Source: Cordia subcordata
Taxonomy: Eukaryota > Streptophyta > Magnoliopsida > Boraginales > Cordiaceae
Direction: 5' to 3'
Length of the DNA stretch: 64,000 nt
Assembly: GCA_028554755.1 (NCBI GenBank)
Contig: JAPTOF010000006.1
Location: forward strand, 11,712,501 to 11,776,500
Below are positions 1 to 13,040 of the stretch, in pieces (position 1 is the first letter of the stretch; each line of letters begins with the position of its first letter). The notes under the pieces are model-generated. The model was not told the DNA's origin. It saw nothing but the letters and a program-made list of their open reading frames with translations, and did no database searches. Both the position numbers and the translations under genes were made by a program.

Positions 1-181
1 ATCCTATTAAATCTGTTAGTGGCTGAAACAATAAATATCTTATGAGGAATCTGTCATTAGCATACTTAATAGGTCCAAGATTATGTTTCTTTACTTGTTA
101 ATTTTTTTTATTTTTTTGTTTTCAGCTGAAAGCATTTATGCCTTTGTGAAAATGGTGATTGATTTGACTTGTAATCCACAG

Positions 182-3100
182 GTTAGGATTTGTTATTGAT
201 TTTCTCTCTAAGGCAACTCTGGTGGGGTTCATGGCTGGTGCAGCAGTGATTGTGTCCCTGCAACAGCTAAAAGGGCTACTTGGGATTGTCCATTTCACTA
301 ACAAGATGCAAATAGTTCCTGTTTTATCCTCTGCTTTCCAGCACGAGAATGAGGTAGGAAATTTCTCAAGTTAAATGCACCGGTACCCCTATAATTTGTC
401 TAAATACACCATCCCGTGCGTTTTCTAAAATAACTAAAACTCTTTCTGTTTTTTGTAATGCATCATATCATCCTACCCTTAGGAAACCATAAAATGTAAC
501 GGCAATTGTGTCGCACACGATTTTTATGCGATTATTTGAACAAAAAGTGCACCATACCTTCATGTGGTTTTATTAAAAATTACATTATTCCTGTGATTTA
601 AAAGTAGCTCATAAACCCCTCACAAAAATTAACATTTGCCGTTAACACTGTTATCAAAAAATGACGATTGAGCTGTGTATGATATATCATAGAGAAATAG
701 GAGGCTTTTACTATTTTAAAAACACGGGGTACCGGTATATTTTAGGCAAATCACAAAGGGCACCAATGCATTTCTCCCGAAATTTCCCTGTATATTCTTG
801 AAGATGAAGCTTTTTCATGAAGCATATATAGCATTACCTGGAGACTGAAAATAACGACTCCAAACTGTAGGCAATCTTGAAAGAACTGATTACATAGCAT
901 CAAAGTTTCGAAAGTGAAGTACCACCTAAGTGATCCATAAAATTTAGCAATATAGTTTATTAAATAGTCATTGCAACTCAGAAGAATGTAAAATCCATAT
1001 TCAGCAGTTATATTCTTTGCTTCTGGTGTGTATACTTACTGTAACTAATCTGTGCAGTGGTCTGGACAAACCATTGCTATGGGTGCCTTCTTTCTCATCT
1101 TCTTGCTGACCGCGCGGCAAATTGTAAGTTCTTCCTGCTAGCTCATAAAGTTGATTGTTTTTCTTTTTCCTAAGTAAGCAAGTGAATTTCATTAAGTCAA
1201 ACACGTACAAATGTCCCCGAACGACGAAAACAAAACCAAGTAAGGTCCTGTTAGTTCTTATCTACGTCCCGAGCTCTACAAATAACCCTACCATACTGAT
1301 GTTCCTAATGTCTCTTCACTAAGTATATCTTTTGTCTACTTATCGTAAATAACTCAATTTACTGAATGCAGAGCATGAGAAAACCAAAACTTTTCTGGAT
1401 TTCAGCAGCTGCTCCATTAGCTTCAGTAATTCTATCAACCATTTTCGTAGTCATCCTGAAATCCAAAGTCCACGGGATTCAAATTGTAAGTAATAATAGT
1501 TTCTGGATAAGATAATTTACCAACTTATCTAGAGGCAATTTAATCAAATGTCCCTTTCTACTACAGATTGGACACTTGCCAAAAGGTCTGAATCCACCAT
1601 CAGCAAACATGCTGTACTTTGATGGTCCTCACCTGGCTCTTGCAATCAAAACAGGCATCATTACTGGAATCTTATCTCTCACAGTGAGTTACTAACAAAC
1701 TAGCGTCTATCTGATTCTTTCTTTTCTCTTTTTTTCTGAATATAATGTTGGTAGACCGAAACCACTACCCCTGCCCCCTATGGGAGTCGAAATCCATGCT
1801 TTAGCGTAAGAAAATGTGGCCACTCAACCGCAGAACTAATAGATTGAGGTGGTGGCAGGACTTAACCTTTTGCTGTGTTCTCATAGTGTGAAGCACCGCC
1901 ACTCTTTGGAAGGTCATGTATCTGTGCCCGCACTTGTCGGACACCGCACATGTCGGACACGTGTCAAAAAATTTTTAATTTTTTTCTTTTAATCGACACT
2001 TTGCCGACACTCTCTCCACCTTATTAAGTTACTAAAAGGATTTAAGGAGTGTTTTATCAAGAGGGTTTACATGCACATACGAAGGTGATAATCAGCATCT
2101 CAATTCTTGCATGTTTTCCATTTTGTAGGAAGGGATTGCAGTAGGAAGAACATTTGCAGCCCTGAAAAACTATCAAGTTGATGGGAATAAAGAAATGATG
2201 GCTATTGGTCTTATGAACATGGCAGGCTCTTGTTCTTCATGCTATGTCACCACAGGTAACAATCTTCTGTGTTTCATTGACCTGAATCTTCTCTTTGCTT
2301 GTTCATTTTTCACGAGAATTTCACAACATTTTCGTGATCCTGGTCACACGATGACAACTTTCTTCGCTTATTTTTACAGGGTCGTTTTCTCGATCTGCTG
2401 TCAATTACAATGCTGGAGCACAGACAGTGGTCTCAAACATAATAATGGCTGCAGCTGTGCTTGTGACTCTGCTGTTTCTCATGCCTCTCTTCTATTACAC
2501 ACCCAATGTCATCTTGGCAGCCATCATCATCACTGCAGTGGTTGGTCTGATTGATTATCAGGCTGCAATCCGGTTGTGGAAAGTCGATAAGCTGGATTTC
2601 TTTGCTTGCTTATGTTCATTCGTTGGCGTTCTTTTCATCTCAGTCCCTCTTGGTCTTGCAATTGCAGTAAGCTCCATTCCCACTTGAACATCTTAAATAG
2701 CTGCAGCTTGAGGCAGCAATAAGACTGTCTTCGTTTGACTAGGAGATCACATGTTACAACCTCTTGCAAAATATAAGATAAGACCGCAAACAATAAACCC
2801 CAAAATTGATCTCGACCTTTCTCTTGAATCCTGCATTTCGCACACTGAACTGTCTTTTACATTTGGTATTAATCGTGATATGGAGTAATGATTTGTGTGC
2901 GTGTGAAATTCAGGTTGGAGTTTCAGTCTTCAAGATTCTCTTGCATGTCACCAGACCAAACACTGTTATGTTGGGGAATATTCCCGGCACTCGAATATAT
3001 CAAAATCTCAGCGGATATAGAGAAGCAGTTAGAGTTTCCTCGTTTCTCGTACTTGCTGTGGAGGCTCCAATTTACTTTGCCAATTCAACTTACATACAGG

Positions 3101-3934
3101 AAAGGTAATAAAAATACAGAGATTTGTCTAATTTGTATGAAATAACACAGTTTCGAGAACATCATAGACACAAACACCCTTTTCCGAAACCCATGCATAG
3201 CAAGAATTTCATGCATCGGTTGCCCTTTGGTCATTAGTTGTCCCGACCAAGGATCAACTCTCAAGTTTATGCATCTCCTCAACCTGAATGCCTGATAAAG
3301 GCTGCGAACCATTGCAGGATACTAAGATGGATCAGAGAAGAGGAAGAACGAGTAAAAGGCAATAAAGAGAGTGAACTGAAATACGTAATTCTGGATATGA
3401 CAGGTTGGTGTACCAAGTGGTGGCTCACTTAGTAACTCTTAAAAGTATTATTTGTATATATAGCTATGCAAAGTGGGTGAAACTATCCTCTAGACCTCAT
3501 GCATAACGAGAGCTTTAGCTCCCGATTGCTTTTCTATAACTATAATCAACCTGCTAAGAATGTTTCCACCTGCAATCACTACGGCTCCACAAATCCTGCT
3601 GAAAGATTTTTCATTTTCCTCTTCAGCTGTTACGGCCATAGACACTAGTGGCATTGACACAATATCTGAACTGAGAAAAATGCTGGATAAAAGATCACTG
3701 CAGGCAAGCTTTTACCATTTTTCAATTCAAATTTCAGCAAGATTGTAGAGTACTTTTTCTTAATCTCCCTGGCTTCTTGTAATTATGCAGCTAGTGTTGG
3801 CAAATCCTGTTGGAAGTGTAATGGAGAAACTGCATAAATCAAACATCTTGGAGTCCTTCGAGTCAAAAGGACTATACCTTACAGTTGGCGAAGCCATAAC
3901 TGACATATCTTCTTCTTGGAAGGCTAACCCCTAA
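182..3934 (+). CDS. SULTR3;4: Group 3 sulfate transporter, SULTR3;4-like (5' end missing)
   Basis: Proton-coupled sulfate/anion transporter of the SLC26/SulP family, a multi-pass membrane protein with a C-terminal cytosolic STAS domain. Some SULTR3 members act in chloroplast sulfate uptake or phosphate distribution. Ten exons are readable: 182-353, 1058-1123, 1372-1485, 1567-1683, 2129-2255, 2380-2666, 2914-3104, 3318-3403, 3627-3703, 3791-3934. All phases join to give 459 codons and a TAA stop. Visible landmarks are the helix segments GFMAGAAVIVSLQQLKGLLG and MPLFYYTPNVILAAIIITAV, and the STAS signature ILDMT-AVTAIDTSGI split over the 3403/3627 junction. Group 3 proteins are about 650 aa, so roughly 190 N-terminal residues lie left of the window. 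The intron after 3703 has a GC donor. The 3;4 assignment rests on remembered similarity (end TVGEAITDISSSWKANP) and on the nearby PPR gene. Confidence 0.9.
366..778. mobile_element. Mutator-like MITE in a SULTR intron
   Basis: A 413-bp non-coding element. Its ends are imperfect inverted repeats: TTAAATGCACCGGTACCCC near the left end and, read from the right on the other strand, GGGAGAAATGCATTGGTGCC; both then run into ATTTGYCTAAA. The 8-mer GAAATTTC stands at 358-365 and again at 779-786, as expected of an 8-9 bp Mutator-type target duplication. GAAATTTC is itself palindromic, which weakens that evidence. No ORF. Confidence 0.6.
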
Positions 3935-6326
3935 AATGACCATGTCTGGATGCTGAAGATGAAAAGACATCTAAAGGGGTGTAACAGCAATATACATTGC
4001 CAATCTAGTTGAATTAGTTCTCGAGGAGAGTTTGAGAATAGGCTTTTTACACATTTCTCATTTTGCATTAGGTTGAGTAAGTAAACTTCAAGTTCTCTGT
4101 AGCTGAATGCTAAAGTTCGTCTAAGAGATTTTGAAATTCACAAACTGTTGACAAAATGCACATGGTATAAAGTTTTTTACTAGCATATGTATATCCCTAG
4201 GCTCGCGTGGTTATAAATTTTGCAACATTATAAGGGGATCCGTGTAATTATGGTGAACTAATCTAGATAGTTCATCATATTATCTCTCTTCTAACATTAT
4301 CAAGGGAATCCAAATCTCATGATCTAATTGAGAGAGAGAATCCTGCTATGCTAGGCGAGTCAGGCTTCTTTGTATGATGTAATACATTTAAACCTCCATT
4401 CCTTTAAGTATAAAAAACACACCATAAATCAGGGAGGAACCCATTTTCAACCTATTTTTTTCAAGAATAGAGAATAGCAGAAGGTTAAAAAATCTGGCAT
4501 ACATTAATTTGGCTGTACGAGTCACCAGAAATTGTTCTATTTTTAGCAAAACTACAAGGGGCATACATAGAGCGTACTGGAGCCAAACAACGTACTATCA
4601 TGCCAAGCACGGACAGCTCAAGAAAACAGCAGGAACATCAAGTAAATCTTAATTTTACCTCAAGCAACAGCACAACAATTTTAACATCATTATCCACCCC
4701 AACACCCAACATTGTGCTGAAGAAGCCAAAAATGAGTGGTTGAATAAGGTAAAAGAAACAAGAGTATCACAGGAAAACAATGCTTGCAATTATCATCTCT
4801 TTCGGAGCTACTTTGTGTCTTACATGCTAATTTTCGTAACAAGGCAAGCAGACCTTTATGTATACTGTGTATTCCCAATATTCTGGAATCTTCACCAGTA
4901 ATTCACTCCAGCACAAATAATATCCCACTCATGAGGCTTCAAATGATAATTTGATCAGCTGATTAATTTTGATATGTAAGAAGCTAGATTTGAGAGCATC
5001 TCTAGATAGAATCCACAGCCATTAAGAGCTCACAAGAATAACTGTTCTTTCCAGTTGAGTTCCAATCAGTCAAACATCTGCATGGATTCAAGGAGATAGT
5101 CTCAAATTTGTGCTATAATGTTGTTTTCCATTAAAATTGTATGTAACTTCCAATTTTGGCAGTATTGGCACTCAGGAAAGAAGAAATAGGTCATAAGCAA
5201 TGAAAACAAGAAGTGACGTTGGCCCACCAAATTAGTTTATCAAAATACTACTCTTCTGACTAAACATTGGGGCACTCCAATGGATTAAATATACTCAGAT
5301 AGAACCAGAAGTCCTCAGAGGTAAACCAGATAAAAGTATTTAGGTTTTCTAGTCCCTTTCTTTGGTGTAGGACAATAAAATATCTTCAACAAAATAAAAG
5401 CACCACTAATTTTTCTACAAACTAATGAGCAGCTTAACCTTGGGAAGATTTCTAAGAGAAATGGTTCAGCGAAAGAGACTCATGGCTCCTTCCATTGTGG
5501 GAAATGATGTTAAAAAACAAATAAGCGAATAACTTTGTAGCTCTTCTATAAAAAGTTTTAGTAAAAAATATAAAACAAAAAAAGGAAATGACAAGTCATT
5601 CTGATGAAAAATTGGAAGGTTTTCAATAAGTTGACCATTAAGAAAGTAATCAGACTGGAGCAGGCCCTTTCTCCATAATCAAGAATGAAAAACTTACTTA
5701 CAGAGACTAGGTTTAGCAGGGAAGGAAACCATAACTCACATCTCAGACCAGGACATCTTAAACCAAAAAAAAAGAAAAGAAAAGAAAAGAAACGTACGTC
5801 TTAAAAGTATTTCCTGTTGTTTTATGACATGGCGTGAGAGGTAGATTCACTAATGCAACAAGGCAGGCAACAATAGATGTAAATGCAAATAAGAAGGTTG
5901 ACAGGTTGTGAGAATACCAGTTACATCAGGAAGCAGAAAACAGTAAGATAATTAATACCAATACCAGATAGTTCAAATTCCCAGATTCAATGGCGTCTAA
6001 CACTTAAAATATCAATGCTAAGTTTGAATGCAAGTATAATAATGCCTATGACAGCCTATAGGACTGTGGAATGGGAAAGAATATGGAGCATAAAGAAAGA
6101 AATTTGAATTCACAGAACGAATTCGTGGTCCAAGAGCACATGCATAAGCATAAGTATTACGTAGCATTGCATGCAAGTTGATGCCCTAACTAACATCAGA
6201 TTTTCTGGACCCCACATGAGTGGCAACGAGGAGCCAGAATACTTAAATGGATAAAAGAAGGAACAACTTTAAATGAACAAGAGATAAAATTATTGCTCCA
6301 ATCTGAAGAAAACACTTAAACATACA
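3935..6326. other. SULTR 3'UTR and intergenic DNA
   Basis: The SULTR 3'UTR starts at 3935. The rest is AT-rich and I recognise no coding sequence. The left end of the SYS1 transcript probably reaches into this stretch from the right. Confidence 0.5.
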
Positions 6327-7916
6327 TCAGGTGTCAAGGGTATAAAAGGGCTTACTTGGCCGGTATCTATTAATGGGGATGTCTCGCAATTCACGTCTTA
6401 TGCACAAGAATTCGCCTAACAATGCCATCACTGCAAACCCCATAACGTTCACAACCCACCATGTTATTGATGAAGGCCAACCTCCATATATCATGCAAAT
6501 GAAAAGATGGATGATATAGAGGGTAGCTGAGAAATCTAAGCACTTCTTCGCCCTCTCAATAAGATATACCAAGTAAACAGCTCTGCTCAAGAAAACAATT
6601 GCAAATGTTTAATGCTTTTGCAACTAGATTCAACACAAGCAAGTAGGATCCAATAAGAAGTTTGTATATGCATATAAGTGCGTTTAGAGAATTAGGGACA
6701 TAGTAAACGTCTTATCTGCTCTCTCATCTTTTTGAATATTTTCTTGCCGTATATGTTCTCTAACTTCTTACCTTTCTAAAAAAAAATTAAAAAAAAAGAA
6801 AAAGAAAAAGAAAAAGAAAAACACTTCACACCACCCAACAGACATTTTAAAACTGCATAACATGAACCACATTGGCTTTGTAGTATGACAATAACCAAAA
6901 CTCCTGTACATGTCACCATAACAACTGTTCACACAGCAGAAAGCCAACCTAGACTAGTATACAGACAAAAATCTGATTTTTCTAAAGAGCAACAGCTTGA
7001 ACAAAGAAATTCATAAACTCCAATGCACAAATATTGAAGAAAACAAAAAGGACACAGGTGCAAGGTACACTAGTGACATGCTAACTAGATTTGCCCTACA
7101 TTAAATGAATCAAGCAGAAGCAACCATCAACATTACACAATGCTCAATAGATGTATAATTGACTCGAATATCAGATCAGAAAATTTCATAGACCTATACT
7201 GAAAGTTGACCAATCACAATTCTGCATATAAATGAGCTCAGTATCATAAACCATCAAAGTGCACATACATACCAACACCATAATCACCAAAAATTATCAA
7301 ACGAAACAAATCCATCAGTTAAGTCAAAATTAACAAATAGGTAAATCCAAGAATACCCTTTCTGTTTCACCAAAATTGACATTATACTCTATGGTAACAT
7401 AATAATAATAATAATAATAATAATATCTTCTCGGTAAGAGTAGAAAATTTATGCCGCATTCATTGCTCATTTGACTATTATGACACTTAAACGTACAACT
7501 TCGATAAAACACAGCTCTTTCGCCCTTTACTTTTAAAGGATTACCCCGAATTTAATGCACTAAAACCAAATAATGTCCTGAATTTATCAAACTATGACAA
7601 CAATTAACTATTGAACTATATGAATCTGATAACGCTCCTCGTAGTACAAAAAAATTATATTAAAAATAGGAAAATTGAGAGAAAAATTTTACCCAGCAAG
7701 AGAGGTGAGGATGAACGAGGCGATGACGAAGCAGCCGGTGGCGGTGGAGACGGTGATGGCGGCGTAATCGAAGAAATACACTAAACTCAACCGCGAGACG
7801 CGGGTGCCAACAAGAACCGCCATGAATGTAGCGAGGGTTAGATAGTAGAGGCATTGTAAGCACACGATTTGTGCAACTATTAGCCATGGATCCCACACCA
7901 CCGCACCATAGAACAT
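6327..7916 (-). CDS. SYS1: SYS1 homolog, Golgi integral membrane protein
   Basis: SYS1 is a small four-helix Golgi membrane protein that recruits the ARL3/ARFRP1 GTPase to trans-Golgi membranes. Exon 1 is 7693-7916 (ATG at 7916, beginning MFYGAVVWDPWLIVAQIVCL) and exon 2 is 6327-6582. The joint restores the family stretch LTSLAG-AVYLVYLIERAKKCLDFSATLY. Four hydrophobic segments are visible: the LIVAQIVCLQCLYYLTLATF region, the AAITVSTATGCFVIASFIL region, CLDFSATLYIIHLFICMIYG and ITWWVVNVMGFAVMALLGEF. About 159 aa if exon 2 is read through to its TGA, close to the family length. The end is uncertain: a good donor (CCAA|GTAAGC, near 6353) lies just before it, so the last residues could come from a third exon. 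Plant relatives usually end shortly after the IPxxRxR segment. Confidence 0.87.
7400..7425. repeat. (TAA)n microsatellite
   Basis: Uninterrupted trinucleotide run in the SYS1 intron, between its two exons. Confidence 0.9.
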
Positions 7917-9476
7917 CTCTCTCTCTTCCCTTATATCAAATCTCTCCCCAAAAATACAAGAAAAACCAAAAAGAAATTGCAGATTTCAATCACTAATAAG
8001 AAAGGGAAAAAAAAAAAACACCCGAAAAAACCCTAGTTGCAAATTCAATGGCGTAATGGTAAAACCCAAATTTTCTATTGGGTCAGAAAATCAAATTTTG
8101 GAAAATTAAGGGGCTTCGTGAAATTTCGAAAATTGTAGTTTGTAGATATGTGATGGATTTCGGAGATCTTTTGAATGTTGTAGAGACGGAATTATGCTGC
8201 GAGTAGTCGTATTCCTGTTCTGCTATGACGTCAGCATGTTTTATTCCTTTTCTTTTTGTTTTACTTACAAGATGGTCGAACAAAAAAAAAATAGAAAAGA
8301 AAATGGCGCATAATTTCTTTTTCTTTTTCTTTTATTGTGATAAAAAAAAGAAGGGTTGATAGAAGCATGTTATAGTCCCTGAGGGTGACAATGTGGCGGG
8401 ACAAGAATAGGGTGAGCTTACTCCTATTTTTGTATTTAATGGTAAAACTCATGGCAATACACCTAAGTATAGGGTAAACTCTTACTATTACTCTCAACCT
8501 GATGGATGGAGAAAAAAAAAAAAAAACTCACTTTGCTCCTATGAAGTGCTAGTTAACAAAGTTAATAGCATTAAATTTTTTTAAAAAAAATAATAATACA
8601 TAAAATATATTAAAAATAAGTTAATTTTTACCATCAACGAGGCCATTTATATAAAAAATTATATTTAAAATATATGAAAATGATATAATACTTATACTAA
8701 AAATATATAAGAACATATTAAAAATAACAAATATAGGGTAGAGCAAGATAGATTAACTCCGACCTTGCCCCACTCCTGCACTGAAGTAGGAGAATAAAAT
8801 CATACCCCATCCGTAGAAGGGTTGTATAATCTCACCTCTACTCTTGCAGTGTGGGGGGAGGCGAAATATTATTACTATTGTTATTCCCTCATTTACTTTT
8901 TTCTCTCTTCTCGTTATTTTTGTTTATCCTTTCTCTCTTCCTCATATTTGGATTTTTCTTCATCTCTCTTGTTAAAAACCATTTTTCCCACCTAATTGTG
9001 GCCTTTTATGATGTTTTTTCCAAAGTGTTTAGTTTCTTTTTTTTGCCTTTCTTGTTGTATTTTTGTTTTCCTTTCTTTAAAAATTAAAAATTTTCTTTTT
9101 GGCGGTATGCCTTTTCTTATGCTACACGTATATTAGACTTTAGCTACGACAAATCTTTGTGAGTGCTACTTCTTCTTAAAAGGTGTTTGATTTGACTTTT
9201 AAGTTGATTCAACCTAATTAAAGTTAAATTTAAAATAGTAGACACTTTTATCTTATTAAAAAGAAATACTTTTAATGAAAACACCCTGTTGCAGGTGACG
9301 TTGATGAGTTTAGGTGGACAAAAATCTGTCATTGACAATTAAACTCATGAGTGTTGACTGTTGTGGTCGCTGTCATGGTTGTGCTCCTTTAAAATCTAAA
9401 CACGCAAGGAATAGAATATGTGCAACTTAAAAGAAATACCAAATTATTGGATATATCGATCCACAAGAATCAACAA
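7917..9476. other. SYS1 5' region and AT-rich intergenic DNA
   Basis: The SYS1 leader and promoter should lie at about 7917-8200. A CT-rich leader-like stretch sits directly before the ATG on the minus strand. The rest is AT-rich with T-rich tracts (8880-9080); I see no gene. Confidence 0.5.
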
Positions 9477-9550
9477 GACCGCATAGCGCAGTGGATTAGC
9501 GCGTTTGACTTCGGATCAAAAGGTCGTGGGTTCGACTCCCACTGTGGTCG
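9477..9550 (+). tRNA. tRNA-Arg(UCG)
   Basis: Complete cloverleaf of 74 nt without an intron. The acceptor stem GACCGCA pairs with TGTGGTC with one G-T pair, and the discriminator is G9550. The anticodon stem TTTGA/TCAAA encloses the loop CTTCGGA, giving anticodon TCG, which reads the Arg codon CGA. The T arm contains GGTTCGACTCCC. The D arm contains AGCGCAGTGGATTAGCGC. Box A and box B promoter elements are therefore intact. CCA is not encoded, as expected for a nuclear tRNA gene. Confidence 0.97.
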
Positions 9551-11220
9551 CTTTGGTTTTCCAATCCTTTAAGGCATATGATTTTAGGAAAATGACAATT
9601 CGATACCTGACATTTTATTATACTTGGAGCGAAAAAGGAAAAGATTATATTCACTTTATGGCTTGCATTTTGCAAGTACTTTTTTTTCCATACTTTAAAT
9701 TTGTAACTTATAACTTTCAAATCATAGTATGAAAATTTTATTACTTGATAAATTCACTTTCATCGACGCATTCTAGATGGAACAATAGATAATAAATCCT
9801 TTTCCTAATTTTTCCCTTTCTTTCTTATATCGGTTCTCAAGATATAATATTACAGGAAAGATTAGTGAAATTTTTTCCGCATAGAAAGGGTCGATCTTCC
9901 GTGTTTAAGTTTTAGTTAGATAGTACACTTAGATTATTTTCATTAGATTTGATTAATAAAGTTATTTTTGGATTAACCAAATATCCTCCGAAAGTAACAA
10001 AATTATGAAAGCATGCACTTGATGCACTTTCTTTTTCTTTTTATCCTTTCCCCATTAATTTGCTGAACTATGTTTCACTGGAATTGTTTTGTTTCAAGCT
10101 ATTAAAAGTATGTACCACACCAAAAAAAGAACTATCTTTTTGGACCTTACATGAATTTCGTCGTGAAATAAAATGCATTTAATTTCCTCATATTAGTTTA
10201 TGTAAGCACTATGTTCTTTTAAACACTAGAAGTTTTTCAATACTATGATCTTTTTGAAAAACCAAATGAATTAATTAATGTGTGAATAGTGGCAATGAAA
10301 TGGAGAACGTGCGACATTGCATGCATGTATATATGATTAAATATATGCAAAATAAGCAATAAATAGAACGATATCCAACAATTCAACATATGGTGAAAGA
10401 GCTTCTTATTGTTCATGTTGTTGGGTAAAATGAACGGAATTAAATCTAGCGCCAAAATGCCATACAACAAATTAGCAAGAATAAGGAAAAATTAGCGATA
10501 ACACAGAATTAACAACCCATCCATTGCCCATTCAAGTGTTTGGTCATATTGAAGATTGTAAGAAAGTCTTGAGAACAGAGTTCAACGTTTGTGATGATAG
10601 ACTAGCTAGCTATTCGGTCAACTATGAATTCAACCAACATCTTAATTTAACGAGTATATAATTGAAAACATCTGTCATGATATACTCATCGTAATAGAGA
10701 AGAATAAAAAGAGCGAAACATCTTGCATGTAGTGTCAATGTGACGAGTTTTACTACTAGATTGAGTGTTTTTGTTGGACAGTTTTACGTTAGAATTACTA
10801 CCTCAATTGTAATGCCTTTGTTAGAGTTAAAGGATACTAGTTGTTTTTTAAATGGCTTTTGATGTTAGAGTTACCATCTCATCTGTGACGACTTTATTAG
10901 AGTTAATTAAGAACACTACTTGTTTTTTTAAATGAATGGCGGTTAGTGTTTTGAGTTTTACACGGAAACAATTTTAATATTTTTTTAAATAACTGACAAT
11001 AAATTTTACCAAAGAACTAAAAAGTCATATAGCTAGCTCACACGATGATATATCATGAAGATAATATACTTGAACTCTGCCAGAGTCTTACATGAATAAT
11101 CATACAGAGCCCAAAGGGAACTAGAACCAAGCGAAACTTAGAAATGCAAACAACAGCACAACATAAAGCCACCTAAAATCCTAGCTTATTACATAAAACA
11201 AACACCAAATAGACTCGAAG
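9551..11220. other. Intergenic DNA between the tRNA and the FLZ gene
   Basis: AT-rich. No coding sequence recognised. Nearly matching phrases recur around 10770-10830 and 10860-10930 (GTTAGAATTACTACCTCA against GTTAGAGTTACCATCTCA), suggesting a small diverged duplication. The right end probably holds the FLZ 3'UTR. Confidence 0.45.
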
Positions 11221-12797
11221 CTAAACCATTTCATACACCAATTGTCTCTGGGACAATGCTGCAAAAGACCTCTTGTCTGTGATTGCCGCTGAATTACTCT
11301 TTGAATAAGATTTTTTTGCAGCTGCTTTCATCGACTCCTTCTGCCTATCGGCCTCAATCTTACGCTCTCGGCATTCTTCACTGCAAAACGATGAATCCCC
11401 CCTGTGGAACACGATAAAGAAAACGCATAAAAGTAATACTTTATATCACTCTTTTTACCCCTTTTTGTGTAACGAATGTCAAATCTCTCATGCATATAGC
11501 AAGAGTTTCTATTATATAAGCAAGCTTTTCTTGCTTATAAGCAGATAAAAAATAAGCAATTATCCTTTACTTTCCTTTTTACCTGCTTCTAAGTAAGTTG
11601 GTGTGACCATATAAAAAGATAACCCTATCCTTTAAAAATGAAAAGCAACACTTTCTTACATTATGAAAGTACTTTCTAATCATTTTAACAAATATTACTA
11701 CTTATACGCACATATTTTCCAACCACATTAGCAGCTTATAAGCACATTTTATTCAACCACTGTTCTACTTATTTATCAATAGCTTGTAATCAACTTAAAA
11801 AACCCAGCCAAACAGAAAGGTGAATGGATAACGGGATAATATATAGCAACGCTCGAAACATGAAACAATTGTAAACGGCTAAATTAAGAGAGAACCTGTA
11901 AATGTAAATGTCTTCCCCTTCAAGTGACTTGTCGCAAATCATACAAAACTTCAAGAACTTATCTGTGAAGCAAGAAGTGTTGCTGCTGCCCATATTATCA
12001 TCACTCTTCAGCCTGATAGGTGGGCTTAGCTTCTCGTTCTTCTCAGGGAAATGATTCAGCTCATTTGGAGGAAAAATCAGAACACACTGATTATACATAT
12101 GAACAACTTTTTGTTCAGGTTGGTGGTGAATTATGCAGGTGTATTCTTCAGTGTGCTCAATCTCTTCTAGCTTAAGAATCCCCACATTGCCATGGGTAGT
12201 GCAGATGGCTAGCTGAATTGAACCCGCCGGTGGATAGCCTAAAGCTTCTCTAATCAGTGCTAGCCTAATCTCAGCCGAAGCCAAAATGCAAGGCCAGATA
12301 ACTCTAAAAATTCTCCGAACACAAGTGTTTCCTCTGGGGCCGTAAACGGTGTCCGATACGCGGAGATTAGGCAAAACGGAGACTCCATCGGTTTCCGGGA
12401 TTCCGGACAACGTCAACATATAATTATCTGAAAAGAGGATAGGTCTTACTAGGGAATTATCTGCTGAAGCAGCAGCATTTGGGGCATGGAATTTGATATC
12501 ATGTCGAAAAAGGGTGCTTTTGGAAGTGCTTTTAGTACTCTTCCAGAAGCCAAAAGTTGCTTCATATGCTGCATCAGCTTCTTGATCATAGAGTGAAGCT
12601 ATCATGCCTAGTCCCAACTTACCATAATTATTTTTCAATGGAGAATCTGGAGATGATGATGATTTCCAGGATCTGAAAGTAGAAGGGGTGCTGATGTATG
12701 AATCAATGGACATCTCAGATGGAGTACTGATAGGGAAGTTGCTGACATTGACTTGGTGGCCATTGAAGGGAACAAAGTTAGCCATTTTTGAGTTCAT
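11221..12797 (-). CDS. FCS-like zinc finger (FLZ, DUF581) protein
   Basis: FLZ proteins are plant-specific adaptors that bind SnRK1 kinase subunits and link energy and ABA signalling. Two coding exons: 11896-12797 and 11221-11401, joining to 360 aa. The FLZ finger lies at about residues 281-316 and is split by the intron: FLKFCMICDKSLEGEDIYIY, then R-GDSSFCSEECRERKIEAD. Likely metal ligands are C285, C288, C307 and C311, with the FCS-x2-C signature intact. The N-terminal 280 residues are Ser-rich and include a conserved-looking GLGMIASLYDQE segment. The length suits the larger FLZ10/11-type members. The ATG is preceded on the minus strand by an acceptor (CAG at 12816), so a 5'UTR intron is likely. 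Copy identity within the family is not assigned. Confidence 0.92.
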
Positions 12798-12853
12798 GCT
12801 GCTTCACACAGATTCCTGCAAGAAACTTAAAAGGATGTAAGAGAACTTATTCT

Positions 12854-13040
12854 CACCACTAGAAAACTGAGATTTAGTGATGGAAAATGTCAGTCTCCAA
12901 ATTAAATTACTTGTTCCTAAACAAGGTTATGACAATATTTCTTCCCTAATTAGTGTCAAATAGTCTTCCTTTCTTATTAGAGACGAAATGTCCATCATTT
13001 TGTCGTTAAATAAAGTTGGATTAGAGACAAAAAATATAAG
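12854..13040 (+). mobile_element. CACTA-type transposon end (fragment)
   Basis: CACCACTAGAAAACTG at 12854 followed by GATTTAGTGATGGAAAATG resembles the widespread plant CACTA terminus that begins CACTACTAGAAAA and carries TTTAGTGACGG subterminal repeats. AGAGACGAAATG, further in, is of the same style. The opposite end was not found, so the right limit is approximate. Confidence 0.4.

Noticed and set aside
2195..2554. 119-codon plus-strand ORF over the sulfate transporter
   Set aside because: It reads through the intron after 2255 and then in the wrong frame. The transporter exons explain this DNA.
9363..9375. GTGGTCGC near the tRNA, resembling its 3' end
   Set aside because: Too short and without any cloverleaf; probably chance.
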